Shown here: positions 26,944-39,518 of the stretch, piece by piece | How the letters are laid out: each line of letters begins with the position of its first letter | How positions within the stretch are numbered: the stretch's first letter is position 1 | Assembly (NCBI RefSeq): GCF_000243675.2 | Contig: NZ_AHMM02000006.1 | Location: 310,001-374,000, forward strand | Length of the DNA: 64,000 nt | Source of the DNA: Leptospira inadai serovar Lyme str. 10 | GTDB lineage: Bacteria > Spirochaetota > Leptospiria > Leptospirales > Leptospiraceae | Direction: 5' to 3' | Program-made: the position numbers and the translations under genes | The notes under the pieces: model-generated | What the model was told of the DNA's origin: nothing | The model's input: only the letters and a program-made list of their open reading frames with translations | Database searches by the model: none

Positions 26944-29900
26944 GTGGCCGGAGTATTAGGAGAATACACCGAACTTTTTCTGGAAGAATCGGAAGACCAG
27001 ATCGAAGAACTAAATGCCAATTTATTAAAATTGGAAAAAGACCAGTCCGATCCGGCGACGATCAACGACATCTTTCGAGCCGCGCATTCCCTTAAAAGTT
27101 CGGCAGCCTTCGTAGGGTTATATAATCTCTCGGACTTGGCTCATAAAATGGAGAACCTTCTCCAAAGTATTCGAGACGGAAAACTCGCCGTAAAACTTTC
27201 TCTCGTAAATCTATTATTTCAATGTTTTGATCTTATCAAGAACGTAATCGTCAACGTCTCTCAAGGGAAGAAAGTCGACACGCCTTATACGGATATGATC
27301 CGTAGATTGGAAGCGTATGAAAACGATCCCGGAGCGGCCCAAGAAGCCCGAGGGAAGTCGGAATCTCCCGCGAGTACGGCTTCGGAGGAAAAGAATCAAC
27401 AATCGCATTCCTCGAATTCGTCGCATCTGGAACTGGACGGAGACGATCAGAAAGAATTGGAAGAGATACTTCGGGCAAACGGGGGAAGTTTTTGGATTCT
27501 CAAGGTCGGCTTAAAGTCGGACGCTCCGATGAAAAGTCTGCGCTATTCTCTTATTCTTCAGAATTTAAAATCCATCGGAACCATCTACAGAACCAATCCT
27601 AACTTGGAGGAATTGGAAAAAGGAACGGAGGCCATAGTCCTGACGATTCTCATCCTGAGTCAGAAAGCTCAGGAAGACTTGACCAAGGCCGCCAATGTGG
27701 ATATGGTCGAGACCCTTACCATAGAGGAATTTCATCCTAATTCTCAGCTCGGTTATACCGCCGATTCGAATGCGATCACTTCTTTTCAACTGGACGAGGA
27801 GGAAAAAGCCGGTGAGGCGAAAATCACATTAAAGAGTATTAAAGTTTCCTCCGATAAACTGGATCAACTCATGAATAACGTCGGGGAATTGGTGATCACC
27901 AATTCCGGCTTTCAGAAGATTTATGACGATTTATTACGGACCTTCGGAGAGGATCAACTCTTCAACGAACTAAAAGGGCGAATCGATTTAATCAATCGAA
28001 TTTCCAAGGAACTGCAATCCGGAATCATGAATATCCGGATGGTTCCTATTTCGACGGTTTTCCGTCGCTTCTCGCGTCTTGTGCGCGACCTCTCACTCGA
28101 GACGGGAAAAAAAGTGGACCTGATTCTTAATGGAGAATCCACCGAACTGGACAAGAAAGTGATCGATGCGTTAGGAGAGCCGCTACTGCATCTGATTCGC
28201 AATTCGGTCGACCATGGAATCGAATCTCCGGAAGAAAGAAAACGTATCGGAAAACCGGAAATAGGAATCGTAGAGTTGAACGCCTACCAGGGCGGCAGCA
28301 ATATCATGGTGGAAATTCGAGACGACGGAAAGGGGCTCGACGTGGAACGAATTCGTCGTAAGGCCGTCGAAAAGGGATTGGTTTCGGAGGCGGACGCTGC
28401 GGGTCTTTCGGAAAACGACGTTTATCAATTTATCTTTGCCCCGGGATTTTCCACGGCGGATAAGATTACGGACATCTCCGGTCGCGGAGTCGGAATGAAT
28501 GTCGTAAATAATTTAATTCAGGAATTTAAGGGAAAAATCCTGATCCAATCACAGAAAGGTCACGGAACTTCTTTCGTATTATCCTTTCCGCAGGCTTTGG
28601 CGATTATCCCTTCCATTTTAATCATGATGGAAGAGGAAGTTTATGCGTTCCCGTTATCCGAAGTGAACGAAACGATCAAGGTCAGTAACGAACAGATCAC
28701 CACTTTGGAAGGGAACGAAATCATCAATCTTCGGGGAGAAGTTTTGCCGATCTATCGATTGAATCGGATACTCGGATTACAGGATAAAACGGATAGGGAA
28801 GAATCCCCCGTCGTAATAGTTCAATTCAAGGGAAGAAAACTGGGCTTCATGGTGGATGAGTTAGTCGGAAAACATGAAACGGTTATCAAGTCCTTGGAGA
28901 AGAACTTCAAAAATATCAAAGGACTCACCGGTGCTTCCATCATGGGAGACGGTACCATTATTATGGTTCTCGATATTCCAGGATTAGTCGAGATAGCTTC
29001 TTATCTGGACGAAACCGGCAGGTACATCAACTATCATTTGGAGACGATGAAGAGAATCAGTACGATCCGAACGATTGAAACCGAAGAGGAGATGTACGTT
29101 CAAAAAACTTCCAATCCTACGAACGTATACAATCATAAACTGCACGAGATTACGACTCGCGAAAGAGCGAAACGGAAGAAGACCGAAAGCAAAAAGGCAG
29201 ATGATTCCGGAAAGATCGTCGCCGGGAAAGAGGATCTGCATCGGGAAGGTGCGGGAAAAACCGAAGGCGCGTTCTCCGTCGAACTCAAAGTCAGCGAGGA
29301 TCGTCTTTTACCCGATGGAAGTAAGACGGCGGAACCTTCCGCCCCGTCCGTTTCGAATACTGCTGTCATGGATAAGACCGCCCCCTCCGCTTCTAAATTC
29401 GGAATGGAGGACAAATACAGATCCCATATTTCGGAACTCATCTCGGATTCGGTTACCACCGACGAGGAAAAGAAGAGAGCCGAACATATCATCGAGGGCT
29501 TTATAGAACAAAAAAAACAAAGGATGATGTCCGTTTCACATTCCAAGGATTTTACGGGAAATTTAACGAGAGAGCAGATTAAAAAAATCGAAGCAGTCGT
29601 AAATACCGGGATGATGAATGCCGGGATGGTCTTATCCCAAATTCTAGATCGAAATGTGGATCTCTTTATTCCAGAAATTCTAATGAACGATAAGGAAGGT
29701 TTGGCTTCCGAAATTAGATTTTCCGACGATAAATTCTACGGGATGAAGGTTCGGATGAACGGGGATCTGAACGGAAATCTTTTGATGATGTTTTCCAGAG
29801 AGAACGCTAAGAATCTCGCCAAAGAACTTTTGGATACGGTCTCTCCGGGCGATAATCTGGACGACGACACTAAGAGCGTTTTATCCGAAATTTCGAATAT

Positions 29901-30135
29901 CGTCTGTGCCTCCGTTCTAAATTCCATTTCCAATAAGGCTAAAGTAAGCGTTATGCCTGCCGTTCCGGAGTTGGTGGAAGGAACGTTTTTAGAGGTCTTG
30001 GATGCGGTTAAACCCGAACGAACGAAATTTTTGAGTATGCTAACCGAATTCAATCATGAAGGAAATAACTTGCTCGGCGTTCTTTTGTTCCTTCCGGATT
30101 TCGATGAGCTAATGGCACTCATTCCTAAGTTCTAA
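26944..30135 (+). CDS. cheA: Chemotaxis histidine kinase CheA with C-terminal CheC-like domain
   Basis: A 1063-residue kinase starting at GTG. Domains in order: HPt with phospho-acceptor His48 (RAAHSLKSSA), a linker and P2-like region, dimerisation (about 300-370), HATPase with LHLIRNSVDHGIE (N box), DDGKGL (G1) and GRGVGMNVV (G2), and a CheW-like domain (about 560-700). A charged linker then leads to residues 840-1063, which resemble CheC. The second phosphatase site is intact (Ser978-x3-Glu982-x2-Asn985-x22-Pro1008). The first keeps Asn887 and Pro910 but has Ala884 where Glu is expected. A CheC phosphatase fused to the kinase could dephosphorylate CheY-P at the signalling array; this is inference. 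Confidence 0.93.
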   Translation: MAGVLGEYTELFLEESEDQIEELNANLLKLEKDQSDPATINDIFRAAHSLKSSAAFVGLYNLSDLAHKMENLLQSIRDGKLAVKLSLVNLLFQCFDLIKNVIVNVSQGKKVDTPYTDMIRRLEAYENDPGAAQEARGKSESPASTASEEKNQQSHSSNSSHLELDGDDQKELEEILRANGGSFWILKVGLKSDAPMKSLRYSLILQNLKSIGTIYRTNPNLEELEKGTEAIVLTILILSQKAQEDLTKAANVDMVETLTIEEFHPNSQLGYTADSNAITSFQLDEEEKAGEAKITLKSIKVSSDKLDQLMNNVGELVITNSGFQKIYDDLLRTFGEDQLFNELKGRIDLINRISKELQSGIMNIRMVPISTVFRRFSRLVRDLSLETGKKVDLILNGESTELDKKVIDALGEPLLHLIRNSVDHGIESPEERKRIGKPEIGIVELNAYQGGSNIMVEIRDDGKGLDVERIRRKAVEKGLVSEADAAGLSENDVYQFIFAPGFSTADKITDISGRGVGMNVVNNLIQEFKGKILIQSQKGHGTSFVLSFPQALAIIPSILIMMEEEVYAFPLSEVNETIKVSNEQITTLEGNEIINLRGEVLPIYRLNRILGLQDKTDREESPVVIVQFKGRKLGFMVDELVGKHETVIKSLEKNFKNIKGLTGASIMGDGTIIMVLDIPGLVEIASYLDETGRYINYHLETMKRISTIRTIETEEEMYVQKTSNPTNVYNHKLHEITTRERAKRKKTESKKADDSGKIVAGKEDLHREGAGKTEGAFSVELKVSEDRLLPDGSKTAEPSAPSVSNTAVMDKTAPSASKFGMEDKYRSHISELISDSVTTDEEKKRAEHIIEGFIEQKKQRMMSVSHSKDFTGNLTREQIKKIEAVVNTGMMNAGMVLSQILDRNVDLFIPEILMNDKEGLASEIRFSDDKFYGMKVRMNGDLNGNLLMMFSRENAKNLAKELLDTVSPGDNLDDDTKSVLSEISNIVCASVLNSISNKAKVSVMPAVPELVEGTFLEVLDAVKPERTKFLSMLTEFNHEGNNLLGVLLFLPDFDELMALIPKF

Positions 30136-30164
30136 ACCGAACGGTTTTCGAAGGCTGATAAAGA

Positions 30165-31238
30165 ATGAATTCCAATACACCCATACGAGTCGTGATCATC
30201 GACGATTCCCTCCTAGTACGGAATATTATTTCTGATCAGATCCAAAAGGATGAAAAAATCCAAGTGATAGCGACCGGAAAGACCGGCTTGGATTGCATCG
30301 AATTAACGGAAAAATTGAAGCCCGATCTCGTAATACTGGATGTCGAAATGCCGGTGTTGGACGGACTGTCTGCCCTCCAAGAATTGCAGAAACGAAAACT
30401 CGGAATACCGGTGATGATGCTTTCGGTATTGACCCAGCACGGCGCTGAAGCCACGTTTAAGGCTTTGGAATACGGGGCGATCGATTTTATTCCGAAACCT
30501 TCCAGCTCGAGTCAATTCAATCCCGAGGAGTTGGGAGCGGTCTTACGCCATAGAATTCTTTCCTATTTCGAAAGCGTGCGTACGATTCTACCTATCGTCG
30601 ATCCGCATCGACTTTCGGATTCGTTAAAGGCTAGGTTTTCTAAGGGCGAAACGAAGGCGATTGAGGCGGTTTGTATCGGTACTTCCACCGGCGGGCCAAA
30701 AGCTCTGCAAACCGTTTTTTCCGATTTTCCGGAAGGATTTCGCTTACCGATTTTCGTCGTACAACATATGCCCGTTGGATTTACTAAAGCATTCGCTTCA
30801 CGTTTAAATGATAACTCGAAAATCCGGGTAAAAGAAGCGGAAGACGGCGAACCCGTGGAAGCCGGTGTCGGCTATGTTGCACCGGGCGACGCTCATCTTC
30901 GCATTGAAACTAGAGCAGGCCGGAAATGGATTGCATTAGGCAAGGAAGCCCTTGTAAATGGACACAGGCCCTCCGTCGAAGTTCTTTTTGACAGCGCAAT
31001 CCAAGAATACGGTAGCGCCTTGATCGGTGTGATAATGACCGGTATGGGAAAGGATGGGGCCGCTGCGACTCTTCGAATGAGAGAAACCGGAGCGGCTACG
31101 ATCGCCCAAGACGAGGCAAGTTCGGTGATTTTCGGAATGAACCGCCAAGCCATTGAAATGGGCGGGGTTCAATTCGTAGAACCGGTTAGCGCAATTACAA
31201 CTAGGATACTTTCTATTCTTAAAGAAAGGGGAAATTAA
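30165..31238 (+). CDS. cheB: Chemotaxis methylesterase/deamidase CheB
   Basis: A 357-residue response regulator and esterase that demethylates chemoreceptors during adaptation. The receiver domain has the acidic pocket IIDDS and phospho-acceptor Asp59 (VILDVEMP). The catalytic domain shows the serine in [13 protein letters not shown], the histidine in VVQHMP, and the aspartate in GMGKDGAAA. It follows cheA by 29 bp. The methyltransferase gene cheR is not in the window. Confidence 0.96.
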   Translation: MNSNTPIRVVIIDDSLLVRNIISDQIQKDEKIQVIATGKTGLDCIELTEKLKPDLVILDVEMPVLDGLSALQELQKRKLGIPVMMLSVLTQHGAEATFKALEYGAIDFIPKPSSSSQFNPEELGAVLRHRILSYFESVRTILPIVDPHRLSDSLKARFSKGETKAIEAVCIGTSTGGPKALQTVFSDFPEGFRLPIFVVQHMPVGFTKAFASRLNDNSKIRVKEAEDGEPVEAGVGYVAPGDAHLRIETRAGRKWIALGKEALVNGHRPSVEVLFDSAIQEYGSALIGVIMTGMGKDGAAATLRMRETGAATIAQDEASSVIFGMNRQAIEMGGVQFVEPVSAITTRILSILKERGN

Positions 31239-31242
31239 AAAT

Positions 31243-31605
31243 ATGGCCAGAATTCTCGTAGTGGACGACGCAAAGTTTATGAGGACCATGGTGAAAGATG
31301 CCTTGGTAGCGGGAGGCCACGAAATCGTAGGTGAAGCCGAAAACGGTAATATCGCCGTCGATCAGTATAAGGCGATAAAGCCGGATCTCGTAACCATGGA
31401 TATCACCATGAGAGAAAAGGACGGTATCGAAGCCGCCCAAGAAATTTTTAAAATAGATCCGAAGGCACGAATCATTATGGTTACCGCATTAGGTCAGGAA
31501 GAACTTCTTGCCAAAGCGATTAAGATGGGTGTCAAGGATTTCGTCGTTAAGCCCTTCTCTCCGGAGAGGTTGCAACAAGCGGCAGACAAAGCTTTAAATT
31601 CATAA
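31243..31605 (+). CDS. cheY: Single-domain response regulator CheY
   Basis: A 120-residue receiver domain with acidic residues Asp8-Asp9, phospho-acceptor Asp53 (LVTMDITM), Thr in MVTALGQ and the lysine in VVKPF. It is the output of CheA and probably binds the flagellar switch. The loop after Asp53 reads ITMREKDG in place of the usual MPxMDG. It starts 4 bp after cheB and closes the chemotaxis cluster. Confidence 0.93.
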   Translation: MARILVVDDAKFMRTMVKDALVAGGHEIVGEAENGNIAVDQYKAIKPDLVTMDITMREKDGIEAAQEIFKIDPKARIIMVTALGQEELLAKAIKMGVKDFVVKPFSPERLQQAADKALNS

Positions 31606-31619
31606 AGGTTTTTAGAAAT

Positions 31620-32396
31620 ATGGAGAGGGAGGACGGCGGGAAGACCTTTGTGGTCCAATGGAATAATACGGAAGGCGGAATCACCGAGGGGCCGTTAAAT
31701 CTCCTTTGGTCTCTGATCGAAAGTTATAAAGTCGATATATTCGAAGTTTCTCTTTCGAGAATCACGGAAGACTTTCTCCATTTCCTGAAAATTTCGGAAA
31801 ATATCCATATAGACTTGGGCGCAGAATACGCATTGATGGCTGCGAACCTAGTGTACTTGAAATCAAAAGCCTTATTGCCCGATCCGGGTTTTGAAGAAGA
31901 AGATTACGATCCGCCTCTCCCGCCGGAACTAGTCGAAAAACTCCTGGAACACAAGAAATTCCAACTAACGGCTCAGAAGCTATCCGAAGTCGATAAATCC
32001 CAGTCCGGCGTTTTTGTCCGGGAAAGCAACCAAGTCATCGAAGAGCAGGATTCTTGGCTGGATTTAAGCCTGCTCGACCTTATCTCCGCCTTTAACGAGA
32101 TACTTGAAAAACGGGAGGAAGAAGGGGAGATTCCCGCTTTACTTACCGCGCCCCACCGATATTCTGTCGAGGAAAAGATGGAGTCGATTTCCACGCTCCT
32201 CGTCCAGAGGTCCGATATTTCTTTTGAGGAATTGTTTTCGTCGGTCAAACCCGAGAAAGCGGAAGTCGTCGCTGTCTTTTTGGCAATGCTAGAACTCTGC
32301 AAGCAGAGAATCCTGGTCATTCGCCAGCATAAAACCTTCGGCGAAATCCGTATTTTCTTGGTGGGAGAACCGTGGAACGCGAAAAATCCGGCTTAA
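31620..32396 (+). CDS. scpA: Segregation and condensation protein ScpA
   Basis: A 258-residue kleisin that bridges SMC heads. The N-terminal helical domain contains EGPLNLLWSLIESYKVDIFE and AEYALMAANLVYLKSKALLP, both ScpA hallmarks. A winged-helix domain (about 190-250) would contact the SMC head. It overlaps scpB by 25 bp, which points to coupled synthesis of the complex. Confidence 0.94.
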   Translation: MEREDGGKTFVVQWNNTEGGITEGPLNLLWSLIESYKVDIFEVSLSRITEDFLHFLKISENIHIDLGAEYALMAANLVYLKSKALLPDPGFEEEDYDPPLPPELVEKLLEHKKFQLTAQKLSEVDKSQSGVFVRESNQVIEEQDSWLDLSLLDLISAFNEILEKREEEGEIPALLTAPHRYSVEEKMESISTLLVQRSDISFEELFSSVKPEKAEVVAVFLAMLELCKQRILVIRQHKTFGEIRIFLVGEPWNAKNPA

Positions 32397-32941
32397 AGGG
32401 ACTGATAGAAGCCCTCCTTTTCCTTTCCGGGGAACCGCTCAAGCTTGCCAGCATCGCCAAATCGGTGGAGTGCGAGAAGCACGAAGCCAGGGAAATTCTA
32501 GACGAACTAATTTTGGATTATCAGGAAAGAGACGGCGGATTCGTTCTACGAGAGATTGCCGGAGCTTATCAATTCGCCACGAACGAACGTTTTTCCGAGA
32601 TTTTGGGGAAACTTTTTAAAGAGAAAAAAAGGGACCAGCTATCCCGCTCCAGCTTGGATACGTTAGCTATCATCGCATACAAACAACCGATCACCTTATC
32701 CGAAATAGACGATATCCGAGGAGTTTCTTCCAGAGCGATGGTGACTTCTTTGATTTCAAAAAAACTCGTAAAACCGGTCGGTAATAAGGAAGTGCCCGGT
32801 CGCCCGGCGCTTTACGGAACCACGAAGGAATTCCTCCTGCATTTCGGCCTAAATAAACTTTCGGACTTACCCGCTCCCGTCGAAGTAAAAGAGCTAAAAT
32901 TCGAAAACCTGGACGACTTAATCGAAAATGGCCAAGAATAA
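32372..32941 (+). CDS. scpB: Segregation and condensation protein ScpB
   Basis: A 189-residue protein starting at GTG inside the end of scpA. Two winged-helix domains are visible: ALLFLSGEPLKLASIAKSVE at the start and LDTLAIIAYKQPITLSEIDDIRGV later, the strongest family signature, followed by GRPALYGTTKEFLLHFGL. It binds ScpA within the SMC complex. The last 14 bp overlap pheA. Confidence 0.95.
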   Translation: MEREKSGLKGLIEALLFLSGEPLKLASIAKSVECEKHEAREILDELILDYQERDGGFVLREIAGAYQFATNERFSEILGKLFKEKKRDQLSRSSLDTLAIIAYKQPITLSEIDDIRGVSSRAMVTSLISKKLVKPVGNKEVPGRPALYGTTKEFLLHFGLNKLSDLPAPVEVKELKFENLDDLIENGQE

Positions 32942-34019
32942 CGACAAACTAAAGGAGTTCAGGGAAAAAATAGATTCTCTGGATAAGGAAATCGTCAAGG
33001 CCATTTTGGCCAGAGCGGAGATCGCATCCGCAATCGGCGAGATCAAACGCGAAAACAACGATCCGATTTATCGACCCGACCGAGAGAAGGACGTATATGA
33101 GAAAATTTTAAATCTCAATGTCGGACCTCTTCCGGATAAAGTATTGATCGCCATTTATCGCGAGATCATGTCCGGGTCCTTTTCGGTGGAAAAAGGACTT
33201 TCCGTAGGATATCTGGGGCCGGAAGGATCGTTTTCCCATCAAGCCGTTCGAGCTAGATTCGGAGCTTCCGTGGAAGCGAGCGAGTTCCCGTCCATTCCGG
33301 AAGTATTTCGCGCAGTCGAAACGGATAAGGTGGATTACGGAGTCGTTCCTGTGGAAAATTCCTCCGAGGGATTGGTCAACTCCACCCTGGACCAGTTTTT
33401 AGTTTCGGATCTGAATATTTATTCGGAGATCTATCTTAAAATTACTCTGAATCTTCTCGGTTTTGAACATGATCTCCATAAGATCGAAACTCTGTACGGA
33501 ATCAAGATCGCTAATTCGCAATGCAGAAATTGGATCGCGGCGAATCTTCCCCATGTACAAATCTCCGAGACCCCATCCACATCCAGAGCGGCTAGCATCG
33601 TCGCGGAGAAAAAAGAAGGATGTGCGGCTATTGCTTCTTCGATCGCCGCCGAAATCTACGGACTGGATGTAATTCGCGAATCCATCGAAGATATGTCCGG
33701 CAACTCCACCCGATTTCTGATTATCGGTAAAAACCAATGTCCTCCTACGGGGAATGATAAGACTTCGATCGTGCTTTCCGTTCCGGATAAACCAGGATCC
33801 TTATATTCGGTATTGAAACCCTTCTTTGATAAGGGAATCAATCTTTCCAAGGTGGAAACGAGGCCGACCAGAAGAACATCCTGGGAATATAACTTTTTCA
33901 TCGATTTCCACGGGCACAGAAAGGACCCGGTTATCGAGGAAGTTTTGAGCGTACTTAAGGAAAATACAATATACTTGAGGGTACTGGGTTCTTACCCGGT
34001 TTCTCCGCCGAATCCGTGA
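32928..34019 (+). CDS. pheA: Chorismate mutase/prephenate dehydratase (P-protein)
   Basis: A 363-residue bifunctional enzyme of phenylalanine synthesis. Residues 1-90 form an AroQ chorismate mutase ([20 protein letters not shown]). The prephenate dehydratase domain begins [20 protein letters not shown] and has [12 protein letters not shown] and the catalytic NSTRF. The C-terminal ACT domain retains the phenylalanine-sensing motifs PGSLY and VETRP, so feedback inhibition is expected. It overlaps scpB by 14 bp and tyrA by 4 bp. Confidence 0.95.
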   Translation: MAKNNDKLKEFREKIDSLDKEIVKAILARAEIASAIGEIKRENNDPIYRPDREKDVYEKILNLNVGPLPDKVLIAIYREIMSGSFSVEKGLSVGYLGPEGSFSHQAVRARFGASVEASEFPSIPEVFRAVETDKVDYGVVPVENSSEGLVNSTLDQFLVSDLNIYSEIYLKITLNLLGFEHDLHKIETLYGIKIANSQCRNWIAANLPHVQISETPSTSRAASIVAEKKEGCAAIASSIAAEIYGLDVIRESIEDMSGNSTRFLIIGKNQCPPTGNDKTSIVLSVPDKPGSLYSVLKPFFDKGINLSKVETRPTRRTSWEYNFFIDFHGHRKDPVIEEVLSVLKENTIYLRVLGSYPVSPPNP

Positions 34020-35029
34020 ATTTTCCGTTTCGTAAAATTCTAATATACGGTCTTGGATTGATGGGGGCCTCGCTTTCGCTTGCCCTAAAGAAGAAGCGGT
34101 CCGGTGCGGAAGTGACCGGAATCGTATCTTCGCAAGAGAGTAAGCAGAAAGGAATCTCCTTAGGCTCCGCCGATCATTTATTAACGTCCATCGAGTTTCA
34201 AAATACTCCGAATTGGAGCTCTTACGATTTAATCGTATTCGGTGTTCCCGTCGACACGACGGTCGAATTGATCCGGACCCTGCCCAAAAATTTTAGCGGA
34301 TATATGACGGACATGGGATCCACGAAGCGGGATATCATCTCCGCGGTGGATTCGGCGTTACCGTACAGTTTCAAAGAAGAACCGAAATCGAATATGGATA
34401 CCGCGCTCGAACGCTCGGGCGATTCCGATACTTGGTCCGGAAAAAATGAAGTATCTTTCTCGGGGCATAGATACGTTTCCTCGCATCCGATGTGCGGATC
34501 GGAGGAATCGGGTTTAGAATTCGCTAATGCGGATCTGTACGAAAACCGACTCTGTATTCTGACTCGTCCGGCGGGCGCTCTTCCCGAGGCCTTTTCTAAA
34601 TTGGAATCTTTTTGGAGATTCTTAGGAATGGAAACGATCGAAATCCCGGCTCTTGAACACGACCGGATCTTGTCCTACGTTTCTCATTCGCCCCATTTGA
34701 TCTCGTCGATCATGGCGAATTGGGTTTGGGAAAACGAATGTGTCCAAAAGTTTACGGAAGGATCTCCTCTTCCGTTGACGGGCGGAGGATTCAGGGACAT
34801 GACTAGGATCGCGGGTTCGAATCCGAAAATGTGGGCTCCCATTTTTTCTTCCAATCGGGACGAGATCTTTAAGTCTCTGCAAGAATTTAGAAAACATTTG
34901 GACGGAATAATTTCGGAATTGGATCCGCAAAAGCCGCTCGACCCCGATCACTGGAAGTCCTTTATGGAAAAAGCCCGGGTCAATCGGGACGGAATATTAA
35001 AACACAATAATGGTTCCAAGAAACGCTAA
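34016..35029 (+). CDS. tyrA: Prephenate dehydrogenase
   Basis: A 337-residue NAD(P)-dependent dehydrogenase of tyrosine synthesis, starting at GTG. The Rossmann fingerprint is [18 protein letters not shown]. The active-site block is [14 protein letters not shown], and the helical domain contains [16 protein letters not shown]. There is no ACT domain. An insertion of about 35 residues before SSHPMCG ([16 protein letters not shown] region) is unusual. It overlaps pheA by 4 bp and aroA by 20 bp. Confidence 0.92.
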   Translation: MNFPFRKILIYGLGLMGASLSLALKKKRSGAEVTGIVSSQESKQKGISLGSADHLLTSIEFQNTPNWSSYDLIVFGVPVDTTVELIRTLPKNFSGYMTDMGSTKRDIISAVDSALPYSFKEEPKSNMDTALERSGDSDTWSGKNEVSFSGHRYVSSHPMCGSEESGLEFANADLYENRLCILTRPAGALPEAFSKLESFWRFLGMETIEIPALEHDRILSYVSHSPHLISSIMANWVWENECVQKFTEGSPLPLTGGGFRDMTRIAGSNPKMWAPIFSSNRDEIFKSLQEFRKHLDGIISELDPQKPLDPDHWKSFMEKARVNRDGILKHNNGSKKR

Positions 35030-36326
35030 TTCTTCCGGCCGGGAAGTAGAAGTCCCCGGCGATAAATCCCTTTCTCATCGCGCCGTACTTTTCTCGGTCC
35101 TTTCCCGAGGAACGTCCAGAGTCACCGGGTTTTTAGACGCCGAAGATCCTTTGAACACGATGAATGCCTTCGCCCTGGTCGGCCTTCAGGTGGAAAAGAA
35201 ATCGTCAGGCACTTATCTATTCACTAGTCCGGGTAAGGCCAATTTACATTCCCCGAAAACGGAACTGGATTTCGGAAATGCCGGAACGGGGATCCGACTT
35301 TCTGCCGGACTTCTTTGCGGGGTTCCCGGCATTCATGCGATTCTGAACGGCGACGCTTCCTTGAGGAAACGTCCCATGTCTAGAATCATAAAACCTTTGG
35401 TCGCAATGGGAGCTTCGATAGAGGGTGAATCGGATCGGGCGCCTTTGAAAATTATCGGTCGGAAGTTGGAATCGTTTTCTTATTTCAGCCCGATCGCATC
35501 CGCCCAGGTCAAATCCTGTTTGATGTTGGCGGCGATGGCCTCCGAGACTCAACTGGAATACGAGGAAGAAATTTTATCGAGGGACCATACGGAGAATATG
35601 TTCCGATACTTAGGTAACTCGATCGAGTATTTTAGTCCGACCCATTTTAAGATTTCTCCGCCGTATCGATTTCAACCCGGTGAATTTAAAGTTCCGGGAG
35701 ATATTTCCTCTGCCGCCTTTTTTTTGGTGTTGGGAGTTCTACTGAAAGAAGGTTCCATCGTCGTTCGCAATGTGGGTTTAAATCCTTCCAGAATAGGGAT
35801 CTTAAAGGCTCTTCGTGCGATGGGAGCGAAGATATTCGTTCATAACGAGCGGGTAGAATGCGGAGAGCCGGTCGGCGATTTGGAAGCCGCTTCATCTAAC
35901 TTGCATTATGCGGAGATTCCCGCGCACTGGATGCCTTCCTTGATAGACGAAGTGCCGATTCTCACGATCGCCGGACTTTTTGCCAAGGGAGGATTTAAAA
36001 TTCGACATGCGGAAGAATTAAGAGCCAAAGAATCGGATCGGATCAAGGCAATGGTGGACAATCTTCGCTCTCTAGGAATCGAAGTCTGGGAATACCAGGA
36101 CGGCTACGAATTTTCCGAATTAGGAAAAGGGAAACTTTCTTCCGAATCGGATGCTTGGCTTTCCGGAAAAGGTGGAAAAATACTGACTCGAATGGATCAT
36201 AGAATTGCGATGAGCTTCCTGATTTTAAAAGCTCTCACCGGACTTCCCTTAGAGTTGGATGAAACTTCCTGGATCGAAACCTCTTTTCCCGGTTTCGAGG
36301 AAACGCTCAAATCGGTACTGGTATGA
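35010..36326 (+). CDS. aroA: 3-phosphoshikimate 1-carboxyvinyltransferase (EPSP synthase)
   Basis: A 438-residue shikimate pathway enzyme joining shikimate-3-phosphate and phosphoenolpyruvate. Signatures: [14 protein letters not shown] at the N-terminus, the [17 protein letters not shown] block, and [12 protein letters not shown] near residue 340. The start is inside the end of tyrA, and the stop overlaps cmk by 4 bp, so pheA, tyrA, aroA and cmk form a closely coupled unit. Confidence 0.96.
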   Translation: MVPRNANSSGREVEVPGDKSLSHRAVLFSVLSRGTSRVTGFLDAEDPLNTMNAFALVGLQVEKKSSGTYLFTSPGKANLHSPKTELDFGNAGTGIRLSAGLLCGVPGIHAILNGDASLRKRPMSRIIKPLVAMGASIEGESDRAPLKIIGRKLESFSYFSPIASAQVKSCLMLAAMASETQLEYEEEILSRDHTENMFRYLGNSIEYFSPTHFKISPPYRFQPGEFKVPGDISSAAFFLVLGVLLKEGSIVVRNVGLNPSRIGILKALRAMGAKIFVHNERVECGEPVGDLEAASSNLHYAEIPAHWMPSLIDEVPILTIAGLFAKGGFKIRHAEELRAKESDRIKAMVDNLRSLGIEVWEYQDGYEFSELGKGKLSSESDAWLSGKGGKILTRMDHRIAMSFLILKALTGLPLELDETSWIETSFPGFEETLKSVLV

Positions 36327-37036
36327 ATGAAAATGTGATCGCCTTGGATGGCCCCGCAGGTACGGGAAAAAGCACGGTGGCTAGGGAGCTAGCGACTAGG
36401 TTAGGATATAAATATTTGGATTCGGGCGCTTTTTATCGTGCCTTAACTCTTTACATTTTTAGAAAGTATAAGAAAGCCCGATCCAAGGAAAGCTTTCAGG
36501 AATGGGTCGGAAAAGGTAATCCCGTCGAATTATCCGACGGAGCGATCGTGGAATGCATTTTCTCCGAGTCGGGGGAAAATAAGATTTTTCTAAACGGCGA
36601 AGACGTTTCCCTGGAAATTCGAATCCCGGAGATTACGAAGGAAATAAAACACATCGCCAATAAAGAATCGTACCGCGAATTCGTAAATAAACAGCTTCGT
36701 AATCTTGCGTTAATCCACAAATTAATTATGGACGGTAGAGACATAGGTACGGCGGTATTTCCGGATGCGCGTTACAAATTCTTCTTAACCGCATCCTCTA
36801 GGGTTAGGGCGGAAAGAAGATATTATCAATTAAAAGAGCAAGGAATCGATTCGGATTTGGATGAAATCGAAAAAGAAATCATCGCTCGCGATAAATCGGA
36901 TACGGACCGTGAAATCGCGCCTCTCAAACAGGCAAAAGACGCAATCCTCATTGACACGGATAGGTTGCCAAAAAATACTGTTATTGGTAAGATTCTTGAG
37001 TGCCTCGAACACGGCATTTTAGGCGATCCGCACTAA
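36323..37036 (+). CDS. cmk: Cytidylate kinase
   Basis: A 237-residue kinase that phosphorylates CMP and dCMP. The P-loop is [17 protein letters not shown], followed by [13 protein letters not shown]. The [13 protein letters not shown] motif and the C-terminal [20 protein letters not shown] block are diagnostic. The aroA-cmk-rpsA order is widespread in bacteria and supports the call. Confidence 0.96.
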   Translation: MNENVIALDGPAGTGKSTVARELATRLGYKYLDSGAFYRALTLYIFRKYKKARSKESFQEWVGKGNPVELSDGAIVECIFSESGENKIFLNGEDVSLEIRIPEITKEIKHIANKESYREFVNKQLRNLALIHKLIMDGRDIGTAVFPDARYKFFLTASSRVRAERRYYQLKEQGIDSDLDEIEKEIIARDKSDTDREIAPLKQAKDAILIDTDRLPKNTVIGKILECLEHGILGDPH

Positions 37037-37068
37037 TCCCAAATAAATAACCGAGTATTCCAGCCCCT

Positions 37069-38751
<1,683 letters not shown>

Positions 38752-38773
38752 GGGGAGATTTCGGAAGACTTCC

Positions 38774-39517
38774 ATGAAACGCTTCGAACCAAAGAACGTT
38801 AAATCATCCGTGCAGGTGAACGTGGATCCGTATGCCGATTTGAAGGGCGCAGAGAGAGCGTTTACTATTTTCTTCGCGAAAGTGGGTGAATATCGGAAGC
38901 AGGTTTTGGTAGGGGTCATCGTTTTGGTTCTCACCACGATCGCAGTAGTAGGTTGGAACGAATACCGCGCCGACCAATTCCGCAAAGGAACTCTGGCGAT
39001 CGAAGGTTTGGAAAAGAAATTTCTACTGGATCCTACCATCGATCTAGCGGATAAGATTAAGCAATACGAAGAAGTCGCGTCGACGTATCATTCCAAATCT
39101 TTAAACATTCGCCTCTCCAAAACTCTCGGCGATTTATATGCGCGCAACGGAGAATTTTCGAAGGCCGCTACCAAATTGGAATGGGCCGGAAAGGAAATCG
39201 ACGATCTCCCCGAGCTTAAGGCGTACTTTTTCTATATAGCGGGCAATTATCGCGAAAGCGGAAATCAATTTCCCGAGGCGGAAAGCGACTACGATACCGC
39301 CGTTTCGCTTTTAAATAATCGCAGGAATGTCGCAGGATTTTATTCCTGGAGTCTCTACCAATCTGCTCGCTTAAAAGCCAAGAACGGTAAAAAGGCGGAA
39401 GCAAAAGAGAATCTCCGTAAGGTGCTGGAGCAGGAAATTTCCTCTCCTTCCGATGAATATAAATCCGTTCGCGAACTTTCTACTTATCTTTTAGTAAAAT
39501 TGAATCAAGGATCTTGA
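38774..39517 (+). CDS. Membrane-anchored TPR-like protein
   Basis: A 247-residue protein with a cytoplasmic N-terminus of about 45 residues, one membrane helix ([18 protein letters not shown], about 55-75), and a mostly helical exported domain with TPR-like repeats ([55 protein letters not shown]). The topology is like YfgM, an ancillary SecYEG factor, but this is a structural analogy only. It follows rpsA by 22 bp and precedes hisG by 1 bp. Confidence 0.7.
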   Translation: MKRFEPKNVKSSVQVNVDPYADLKGAERAFTIFFAKVGEYRKQVLVGVIVLVLTTIAVVGWNEYRADQFRKGTLAIEGLEKKFLLDPTIDLADKIKQYEEVASTYHSKSLNIRLSKTLGDLYARNGEFSKAATKLEWAGKEIDDLPELKAYFFYIAGNYRESGNQFPEAESDYDTAVSLLNNRRNVAGFYSWSLYQSARLKAKNGKKAEAKENLRKVLEQEISSPSDEYKSVRELSTYLLVKLNQGS

Positions 39518-39518
39518 T

